A stretch of 64,000 nt of DNA from assembly GCF_000321225.1 (NCBI RefSeq), contig NW_004450405.1:102174-166173 (forward strand). The letters run 5' to 3'. Of this stretch, positions 55,860 through 64,000 are shown piece by piece. The notes below the pieces were generated by a model that worked only from the letters and a program-made list of their open reading frames with translations, was not told the DNA's origin and made no database searches. The position numbers and the translations under genes were made by a program. Source of the DNA: Odobenus rosmarus divergens. Lineage: Eukaryota; Chordata; Mammalia; Carnivora; Odobenidae. The first letter of the stretch is position 1; each line of letters opens with the position of its first letter.

Positions 55860-57616
55860 TGTAGGGCTTAAATTGTGGTTAAACTGATGGCCTGCCTGAT
55901 ATTCTAAGGCTGATTACTCCCTCCCCAGGGGGATATTATAAACAAGGAGTTACTATCAAAATATTTTTTATTTGTCTGAAAACTAATTTGCCAAGCCTGG
56001 AGATCAGAGGAAGAGGCAGATGGGAAAAGCAACCTGCCCCGCTGCCTCTAAGGAGTCAGCTGTGGGGAGCACTCGACCTGTGGGATGGAAATGTCACTCG
56101 AGCCCTGAAGCTCCATAAATACCAGGAAAGAAGACAACACCAGTCTCCCAGCCCACGGCCCACAAAGCCACTCTCTCTTCCAGCAGGTATTAAACATTAA
56201 TGACCATTCCTATAATGAGGGGCAAGAACGGCTCTTGGCAGGAGAGCTGCCCAATCACACGGGTAGAGTTGGACTGTCAACAGCAGCAAGCTTCACCACT
56301 TTTTCTTGCCCTGCTCCTTTTATCCCTCTGAGAATCTTCAGGCTGAAGGTAATGAAGTGCTTCCTTTGTCACTCTGTATCATTGAAATATTTATCTGATT
56401 ATTTGAATAAAAGATTACTGCAACAATGGTAACTCCCTGCGTATCCTCAGACTTCAAAAGGGAAAAGGAAGCTTGATGAATAGAATAACACCAAGGCATT
56501 TGGCAATAAGCTTTACAAATAACAAAAAAGAATGCTCTGATGAGTTGCAGCTTGTTTACAGCTTGTAAACTCACACATGATGCTAAGCATGGGACTGAAA
56601 CTGAAGCAACAATTGGCCTTTGGAGTAATGATTTAGACAGCAGTAAGTTTCAAAGTTGATTTTCTTTTTCCTCTATACTTTGAGCATTTCTAAATACGTT
56701 GCTGCCGTCTTCCTGAGTCCCTAAAGATAATGTGCATTCATTAAGGCAGTTGTTTCAGGATCCATTTTACTCCATCCTTGCTTGTGTCATGGGTTTTGTT
56801 TCCTGGTAAGCACGAAGTACATAAAAGCCTAAATAGAGGTGGCCTCCGATTTCCACCTGCCTGGCTGTGGGTTTAGTCTTTGGCAGAGGAACCCTCCCCC
56901 AAGCACTTCTTGGAGTAAACACAAGAGACAACATGAGTCCACAAACGAGGCCTTGCCCTCACTAATTGCCATGGAAAATCACCCTGACAGTTGGCCATCC
57001 TGACCCCAAGGCCCAACAGAGCCACGGGCCTGTTTATGTTGCCGTAGCTGTTGTCTTGATACCATTGGTACTGGTCATCAGCGCCCAGCCTCAGAAATCC
57101 AGTGAGGTGAGCGGGACCCTCCTGTGCCCCACCTCACTGGGGAGTGAGGGCCGGGAAATGCCATCGCAAGTTTGGTTTTGCTCATAATCGTCCCAGGGTT
57201 TAGTGAGACTGTTCTCTCAGTGGACACGCTGTCCTGCCTTCCAGGGTGCATACCCTTGGATGGAAGTGGACAAGTTCCCGCCCAACCGCTACCAGAAGCA
57301 TCGGTCATCCTCCACTATTTAAGTGGTTGCATTTTATTCACTCTGCGGTTTCATCTCTCTTACTGGTGAAGCCTCCTTCAGGGATCCCCATTGCTGCCCC
57401 TTCAGTTTCTTTTTGACAGTGGTCTCCCGAGGCCGCTGTACAGGTCTCAACACCAGCTGTGCTGTTTGCTTATGCCAGAAGCCTTCCCAGCACCCACTGG
57501 GATTGTGTGACTGTCAGTAGACACACAGAATGGGGAGCATTGCCTTCGTCCACTGGCCAGTAGTGTTCCTTCAGAGACCAGTTCTATAATCATTGCTTCT
57601 TATATTACTCAATGCA
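55860..57616. other. Repeat-poor, GC-richer block; candidate regulatory sequence
   Basis: No interspersed repeat is recognised for about 1.7 kb. 55860-56660 has mixed words such as CAGGTATTAAACATTAATGACC and CATTCCTATAATGAGG. 56700-57520 is GC-richer. Short frames on both strands overlap each other, so no exon is called. Confidence 0.35.
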
Positions 57617-57776
57617 CAGAAAAAGCGGTAACTGGGTGCTGGACATTAAGGAGGGCACGTAATGTAATGAGCACTGGGTATCCTATAAGACTGATGAATC
57701 ACTGAACTCTACCTCTGAAACCAATAATACACTATATTGTATTAATTGAATTTAAATTTAAAAAATTAAGAAAAAG
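57617..57776 (+). mobile_element. Carnivore L1 3' end, sense, truncated
   Basis: The terminal text GGTGCTGGACATTAAGGAGGG, AATGTAATGAGCACTGGG, GACTGATGAATCACTGAACTC, and CTCTGAAACCAATAATACAC, then an A-rich tail, is the 3' terminus of a carnivore L1. About 160 bases are left. Confidence 0.88.
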
Positions 57777-57837
57777 AAGAAGTATGATAATTTCTGCCTT
57801 CCAGAGCTTCTCTGTGTCAAAAATGACGTACATTTTT

Positions 57838-58440
57838 GAAGTTTTATTTTTTATTGTTTTTAATAGACTATTTTTTTATAGCAGTTTTAGGTTCACAGCA
57901 GAATTGAGTGGGTGGACCAGAGATTTTTCATATATCCCCACACATACAGATCCTCCCCCATTATCAATATCTCTCACGACAGTGGTACATTTGTTATAAT
58001 TGATGAAACTACATTGACACATGATTATCACCCAAAGGCTATAGTTTACATTAGGGTTCACTCTTGGTGTTGTACATTCTGTGGATGTGGACAAATGTAT
58101 AATGACATGTATCCACCATTGTCATACAGAATATTTTTACTGCCTTAAAAATCCTCTGTTGTCTGCCTATTCAATCCTCCCTTCGTCCAGCCCATGGCAA
58201 CCAATGATTTTTTTTATTGTCTCCATAGTTTTGCCTTTTCCAGAATGTCATAGAGTTGAAATCATACATTTTATTAGCCTTTTTAGATGGGCTCTTTCAG
58301 TTAGAAATATGCATTTAAAGTTCTTCCATGTCTTTTCATGGCCTCATAGCTCATTTCTTTGTAGTACTGAATAATATTCCACGATCTGGATATACCACAG
58401 TTTATTTATCCATCATCTCTCATAAAGGATATTTGTATTT
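57838..58440 (-). mobile_element. L1 (L1MB-type) 3'UTR, antisense
   Basis: AGCAGTTTTAGGTTCACAGCAG, CACATACAGATCCTCCCCC, ACATTAGGGTTCACTCTTGG, TCTCCATAGTTTTGCC, and TAGTACTGAATAATATTCCAC. Clear reverse-complement L1 3'UTR text. Confidence 0.88.
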
Positions 58441-60043
58441 ATAAATTAATAAGGTATTGTTAATTTGAAATGCAGTCACAGAAGGTAGCTAGATTTTACG
58501 AGTCAGTGTTCTCTGGATCCGTGTTTCTCTCTCCCTACTGTATTTTCCCAAATGATACCTCTATTTTTGTTCTTTTACTTCTTTGTTTGTGGTCACACAA
58601 GGTTGTTATGTAGCCGGTATTATATGGGGTATGAAAAGAATTAGGTTCATCCACTTCCAAGTTTTCTTAACTTTTTTTCCAGAGTTATTGTTATCCCTGT
58701 TTCTCTGAGATAAAACTTAAAGCAAATAGAAACAGTGGCTTGGAGCTGTCCCAGCGGGTATTGAAATGTCCCCTCTTCTTCTGTCTACTTTAGACTCAAG
58801 GAAAGGGAGGGTGATGGGGAGGAAAGGAAGGAAGGATGGGGAAGTCTTCACTTGATTCTAGTTCATTTGATACTGACAAAGAAATGAGTGCCCTCTGAAG
58901 AGCATGTGACATGGCAGAGTATTGGGGCTGGGGAGAGGGTAAGGAGTAGCAGAACCACTCCTTGAGAAATTCTGACATGGAGAATGGAGTAGGTCATTGT
59001 TCCAGCTTGGATAGCCTACATGAAGCATTTCTCATTTAACTGATGGTACGTGTGACGAGACAGCGATAACAGAAGCTGGGATGGTGAGTTCTAGCTGTCA
59101 GGCATTTACCCAGGCTGAGGTTTCTAGACTGAGTCTGCACCATGGAGATACTTCACCTATTTTCTATGCTGTTTTGCATCCTAATTTGAGGTATAAATCT
59201 TAGTTAGTATGGAAGATACTTTTCCTCTGGGCACAAACCTTCTATTTAAACTCTAACATTTTTAGCTAATTTTTTTTTGCCTATTCTAAATCAATTTTGG
59301 GGGGAATTTATATTTTCATTATATATTATTTTGATTAATAAATATGTATTTGTGATATTCAGACACAATAATGTATACTTATATTTTACTATTTTCACAA
59401 GTCTTGAATGACTTCATTAAAGTCATTAAAAAACATGATAAGTAGTTAAAGGGAGAGAGGTCTCTTGTGAATAAGGCTTATCCCCAAAATAATTCTGCCC
59501 CACATTCCATCCACTTGCCCTGCCTCCTTGTTCCCAACTCAAGTAGAATTTGAGATTTCAAATGTTCTTCTTGATGCTTTGCTGATTAACCATTATATGC
59601 ATGATTATATGGGGATTATAATAACACTTTCTCAAGTAGAATCTCATGCATAAACCAGTGGGAGAATAGGGGTCCTGATTAGCCGGTGATCCCTTCTGAT
59701 ATGCCACAATTCACCTTAGATGAACATTTTTACTATGCCCATACTTGTGATCAGTCTTACTCCACCCTGAAGGGTAGAACCAACACTGTCTTCGGCTTTT
59801 TTTTTTTCCTGATTATTTTTTTGCAAGTCTAAGCACTAGCCAGTTTCATAACCAGTTTTTTTTTTTTTGTGGGTTTTTTTGTTTTTTTTGTCACATCTGT
59901 CCACTAGAGTTCCCATTTAATAATCAATCAAATGACCTATGGTACATGAAGCCTGGGATTCTCAATGTTATTTCTTATTACCGGTATATAAATTACTTTT
60001 GAATAAGCTATCAGCTTACACCATTGTGCCCCAAAATGAGATG
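58441..60043. other. No gene recognised
   Basis: Unassigned sequence with poly(T)-rich runs (59797-59810, 59859-59892) and no gene signal. Confidence 0.45.
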
Positions 60044-60060
60044 CCCAGCTCTATTCTTTT

Positions 60061-60247
60061 TTTAAGATTTTATTTATTTATTTGAGAAAGAGAGAGCATG
60101 ATCGGGGGGGAGGGGGGTTGCAGAGGGGTAGAGGGACAAGCAGTCTGTGCTGAGTGGGAGCCCGAGGCAGCCCCGACCCCAGGACCCTGAGATCACCACC
60201 TGAGCCCAAGTCAGCCGCTTAACTGACTGACCCGTCCAGGCGCCCCA
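60061..60247 (-). mobile_element. CAN-SINE, antisense, G-rich variant
   Basis: Tail TTTAAGATTTTATTTATTTATTTG, an unusually G-rich middle (60104-60135) and the end GACCCGTCCAGGCGCCCC. A perfect 17-bp target-site duplication CCCAGCTCTATTCTTTT lies at 60044-60060 and 60248-60264. Confidence 0.96.
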
Positions 60248-60584
60248 CCCAGCTCTATTCTTTTAACTTAATTAGGAATTTTTAGAATTGCTCTGCAGAA
60301 ATTTTATTAAGGGTCTTAAGCTCTTACTAATCTAAATTCACCCCTAAATTGCCACATGGAACTTAACATCCTCAGTTTAGCTTTCACATCAACAAAGCTG
60401 AGGATATGTATGAGTAGCCAGAATGCAGAATACATGTATCTTTGTATCCCTCTTCACTGCCACCATCTGATCTTGACAACAAAATTAAGGGAAAACGAGC
60501 ATTTGATTTAGAAAATATTTCCATAATGACAGGGTAAATAAATTCACAGTTTCGACTTCTCTTTATTGGGGATATAAAATTCAT

Positions 60585-60985
60585 TTATTCATTACACAAG
60601 GATTTATTGTGCACTTACTGTGTGCCAGGTTCTGTTCTAGGTACTCGAAGTAGAGTGGAGATCTCATGGATTTTACCGCCTAGTAAGGGCAGAGCATAAT
60701 AAAATGTAAATCGCATGATGTCAGGAGCCATGGATAAAAATAAAGCAGGGCATTGTTAGATGGCAGATAGCGGAGGGTGGTCCGGAATTACTGACTGGCC
60801 CTCCCGTCTGGTTACAGGAGCATATAACTGCGGTTGTCTGGGAGCTGGAGGGTCACTGTCAGGAAGTCTGACCACAGCATCAAGGATGACCAAGTGAAGA
60901 GTCCTCACATATTAGGGTCATGGATGGGGCGACTTGATCAGGAATTTGGCAGCTTGGTGAGAAGGGCAAACAACAGAGCATAGAA
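60585..60985 (-). mobile_element. L2 3' region, antisense
   Basis: TTCATTTATTCATTACACAAGGATTTATTGTGCACTTACTGTGTGCCAGG, then GTTCTGTTCTAGGTACTCG and GGATTTTACCGCCTAGTAAG match the antisense L2 terminus. The last 200 bases are less certain. Confidence 0.75.
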
Positions 60986-60989
60986 ATAA

Positions 60990-61125
60990 GAGCCAATCCT
61001 TGGACAGACTTGGGTTTGACACCACTGACTAGTTGTGTGACTGAGGTCACCTTATTAAATTTCTCAGAGCCTCATTTCCTTAACAGTCAAGTGGGAATTA
61101 TAAAGTAACCTAAATTTGTTTCATA
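60990..61125 (+). mobile_element. MIR, sense
   Basis: CAGACTTGGGTTTGACACC, ACTAGTTGTGTGACTGAGGTCACC, and AATTTCTCAGAGCCTCATTTCCTTAAC fit the MIR 5' half and core. Confidence 0.75.
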
Positions 61126-61129
61126 TTTA

Positions 61130-61290
61130 GAGTGTACCAAGCTCAAGACTAAGTGCTTTACTACATAATTTTATTTGACAAGAACACTTACAGCAAAATA
61201 CTACTATTCTGTCCTTGTGAACCGTGAGCAGACTGAGGTGTGACCTGAGGTTACCCAGCTGTGGTGACAGACAGGACTGTCTGAGAAGTT
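61130..61290 (-). mobile_element. MIR-like fragment, antisense
   Basis: The string GTACCAAGCTCAAGACTAAG and GTGACCTGAGGTTACCCAGCTG suggests the reverse complement of a second MIR placed directly after the sense copy. Diverged. Confidence 0.5.
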
Positions 61291-61877
61291 AACCCTGTGA
61301 GCTCTTTGTGGTGTTTGATTTTGTTTTTGTTTTCTCAGCAAGCTGGCTGGGAGTAGAAGCTTCTCTTTCCCTAAGGGGGAGGGGTTCTCGAGAGACTTAA
61401 TTCCCCAAGGGGACCAGGAACTCCAGGTACTGGGGAAGAGAGTAGCTGGCATTTCCTGGCACTTCTCTAAACAGATGGCCTTAAGCTCAGAGTATTTGGA
61501 CTTGAACCAACATGTTTATTCCCCCATGTGAGGTCACTCTCATGTTCCCCCCTAAATCCCTCTTCCAATGCATAGCCCTGTGGTAGCCCACTGCCTCTCT
61601 GTTTAATGTTGCTAGAAGGAGAATCTGTGCATCCACAGACTCTGCCTGTAATTTCTAGGTGGCACCAAGTGACATTTCCTAGTAAACCTTTTATAGGACA
61701 ATGGCTTTATTTTTCTGGGGAACCAGAAATCAAACTCAGATCCATGTGGCACCAACGTTCTTAACAGCTATGTCATAATCCATAACCCCTAGAGCTCTTG
61801 TGGATTAAGTGAGATATAATATGAAGCACTTAGTTTAGTACTTGACAGAAATTTTCCATAATTTAAAAAATAACTAT
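61291..61877. other. No gene recognised
   Basis: Unassigned sequence between MIR fragments and a Tigger element. Confidence 0.45.
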
Positions 61878-61879
61878 TA

Positions 61880-62219
61880 CAGTTGATCCTTGAACAGCAC
61901 AGGTTTGAACTGCATGGGTCCACTTACATAACATGGATTTTTTTTTCAATAAATACAGCATTGGAAATGTATTTTCTCTTCCTTACGAGTTTCTTAATAC
62001 AACTTTCTCTTCTCTAGCTTACTTTATTATAAGAATAGAGTACATCATACATATAACATACAGAATATGTGTTAATTGGTTGTTTATGTTATCGGTAAGA
62101 TTTCTGGTCAACAGTAGGCTATTTGCAATTAAGTTTTGGGGGAGTCAAAGTTTATACATGGATATTCAACTGTGCAGGGTGTGGCTCCCTTAAACCTGCC
62201 ATTGTTCAAAGATCAACTG
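61880..62219 (+). mobile_element. Tigger-type non-autonomous DNA transposon
   Basis: Terminal inverted repeats are CAGTTGATCCTTGAACAGC on the left and, on the right, the complement of CAGTTGATCTTTGAACAATG. The flanking TA (61878-61879 and 62220-62221) is the target duplication. Internal text (GGGTCCACTTACATAACATGG, AATACAGCATTGGAAATG, GTTAATTGGTTGTTTATGTTATCGG) fits a well-known roughly 340-bp mammalian element. It is complete and encodes no transposase. Confidence 0.88.
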
Positions 62220-62221
62220 TA

Positions 62222-62923
62222 GTTTTATTATTATTCTAGCCTCATATTATGACTACAAATTGATGCTGCAAGAAGTTATTTTGTTTCCTTTTAATACAAA
62301 TTAAAGGTGCTAATAGAATTCTGCAGAAAGTGCCAGTTTTGCTGTGCCCTTTTTTTGGTATCTCCAGGATTGCTAAAGGAAGAAAGCAGTTTTCCATCAG
62401 GTTAATTACCTGGTGAACTTGGGTCGGACATCTGGGAAGGTGATGCTACATTGCTCATAAATTAAACTATTATATTCATTGTGATCGCGTTGATGGGACT
62501 GTTGCGTTAGCAGAGTTCCTCGGCATAAGGGATGAGGGCGGGGTTGTGTGGCAGGTGATAGTGGTACAAGTTAGTGAAATCTTGGGATACTTGGAGATGC
62601 TTCTGTTTGGTTAACCTGGAATTGCCAGGGGACCTCCCACGTGAGAGGCCGACAGAAGAGCACATGGCTCTTGTTCAGTACTGTTGCTTGGTTAACTGTG
62701 CACACTGAGGCAGAAGAGTTAAGCAAGAAGGGGGAAAGCAAGATGGGCATTGTACAGAGCGGTTTCTAATCAGAGAACAATTTTCACAGGGATCAGCACT
62801 GCTGAGTGAGCAGTGAGACATTTTAGCCATGTGGAAACAAGCTTTTTAGAGCAGGACAGGCAGATGGATCTGTTCTCAGATTGTGCCTTCAGTCATAGGA
62901 GGTGTAAAACAAACTGACGTAAT
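62222..62923. other. No gene recognised
   Basis: Unique-looking sequence with slightly raised GC and a few CpGs. Nothing specific. Confidence 0.45.
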
Positions 62924-62937
62924 AAAAGCTACAGGAG

Positions 62938-63126
62938 GGCGCCTGGGTGGCTCTGTCAGTTAAGCGTCTGCCTTTGGCTCAGGTCATGATCCAAGGACCC
63001 TGGGATCGAGCCCTAGCAGCGGGCTCCCTGCTCAGCGGGGAGCCTGCTTCTCCCTCTGACCCTCCCCTCCCACCCCTCCCTCCCGCCTCGTGCTCCCTTG
63101 CTCTCAAATAAATAAAAATTAAAAAA
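62938..63126 (+). mobile_element. CAN-SINE, sense
   Basis: Head GGCGCCTGGGTGGCTCTG, a C-rich middle and the tail AAATAAATAAAAATT plus poly(A). The target-site duplication AAAAGCTAYAGGAG lies at 62924-62937 and 63127-63140 with one mismatch. Confidence 0.96.
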
Positions 63127-63140
63127 AAAAGCTATAGGAG

Positions 63141-63356
63141 ATTGCATAGCATTATGAATGTAAGTCATGCCATTGAATAGTACACTTAAACATGGTTTAA
63201 ATGGCAAATTTTACGTTACATATATTTTTTAAATTAAATTAAAAAAATTAAAACATTTAATAACATAATGTACCAAAAGCCATTGAATTGTGCACATAGG
63301 GTAAATGGCATGCTATGTGAACTGGATACCAGTAAAGCTGCTTAAAAAAAAATCTA
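63141..63356 (+). mobile_element. Two L1 3' terminal segments in tandem, sense
   Basis: The terminal motif appears twice: CCATTGAATAGTACACTTAAAC (about 63170) and CCATTGAATTGTGCACATAGGG (about 63282), the latter ending CCAGTAAAGCTGCTTAAAAAAAAA. Each resembles the L1 'gaattgtacactttaaa...aataaagctg' 3' terminus. Old and diverged. Confidence 0.6.
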
Positions 63357-63689
63357 AGGAGAGCATTTTGTTCCTACAGTTATGGGTTAGTTTTCCTTTA
63401 GTTTTCTAAAGGGTTTGTCACATAGGCTACTCAATAAACACCAAGACTTCAATGTAACAGGAGCTGCATAAATCTCAAGGTTGTAGGTGGTTATGTGGAC
63501 ACAGAGAAGACACTTTATTTTTAGCATTTTGGACAAAGTAATCAGTTGAAGGAGAAAAATAATTGATTGAAATACAGGGCTTATATGTTTATTATGAGGC
63601 TCTCATTTTTTTATTCCTCACTAGCCAAGTACCCTGTCTTGCTCTGTACTCAGCCTAACAAAGCTGTGCTTGTAAAGTCTCATCAATAC

Positions 63690-63960
63690 AGGATCTGACA
63701 GGATCAGACAATAGACTTTTGCTAATTAATATTTAATGGGCCTATGGATTTTTTCTCAGCAGCTGGAGTGCTAAATAATAGTCAATTAGCAAATGTGTTA
63801 ATTAACTCTAATTACATAGCACATGAGCTTCTCCAAGGATTTTTCCTTTACAGATTTACACATGAATGTTCCACCACTCTTCTTGAACGCACCAGGCAGC
63901 TAATTAATTGATAAGTAATAATTCTTTCTTCTCTCTAAAACATGTATTTAAAAATAAAAC
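63690..63960. promoter_or_regulatory. Candidate conserved non-coding element, homeodomain-motif cluster
   Basis: Repeat-free AT-rich sequence with five TAATTA/CAATTA-type cores: GCTAATTAATATTTAATGGG, GTCAATTAGC, GTTAATTAAC, CTAATTACATAG and GCTAATTAATTG. The density and lack of simple-repeat structure resemble developmental enhancers. Function is inferred from motif content only. Confidence 0.3.
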
Positions 63961-64000
63961 CCAGTTTAATGCTTGATGACTTTTAAAAGTGACATTTAAG

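Noticed and set aside
57078..57520. GC-richer block as a CpG island or promoter
   Set aside because: CpG density is low and there is no downstream exon or start signal.
60990..61290. Sense and antisense MIR pair as a hairpin RNA gene
   Set aside because: The two copies are too diverged to pair over a useful length.

Overview
This window is mammalian nuclear DNA from a carnivoran, most likely an arctoid caniform (pinniped, bear or mustelid). The evidence is about twenty tRNA-Lys-derived CAN-SINEs. Their heads read like 'GCGCCTGGGTGGCTCAG' and their tails have a CT-rich stretch, AATAAA-type repeats and poly(A). The head is not the form I associate with dog-lineage SINEC_Cf, and several tails look pinniped- or mustelid-like. 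The species cannot be fixed from this sequence alone. Ancient mammal-wide repeats (MIR, L2, CR1/L3, L1M, Tigger) fill the background.

I could not identify any host protein-coding exon, functional RNA gene or CpG-island promoter. All recognisable coding sequence is degraded L1 retrotransposon ORF1 or ORF2. The window therefore looks like intergenic DNA or the inside of a large intron. It also contains a 480-base run of N (39913-40392).

Layout: 1-3322 is the 5' part of an antisense L1 (part of ORF2, ORF1, complete 5'UTR). 3.3-12.4 kb holds SINEs, L2, CR1/L3, an L1 3' end and a 52-bp tandem duplication. 12.4-19.5 kb holds two antisense L1 3' regions, a SINE-in-SINE nest, an 87-bp tandem duplication and an AT palindrome patch. 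19.5-33.4 kb is mostly unique sequence with SINEs, MIR and L2, a 74-nt hairpin, a Tigger-type DNA transposon and a tRNA-Ile-like sequence. 33.4-35.6 kb is a sense, decayed L1. 39.4-42.8 kb is an old antisense L1 invaded by a younger antisense L1 fragment. 43-54 kb mixes SINEs, old L1 pieces and a repeat-poor island near 49.3-50.6 kb. 54-64 kb has further unique islands, L1 3' ends, a second Tigger-type element and an AT-rich homeodomain-motif cluster at the right edge.

The most unusual items are the near-perfect 74-nt hairpin (21821-21894), two apparent 'tail-only' retrotransposition scars inside old L1s (18612-18657 and 41934-41981), the 87-bp and 52-bp tandem duplications, and several repeat-free stretches that resemble conserved non-coding elements. 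I found nothing I would call a new multi-gene system.
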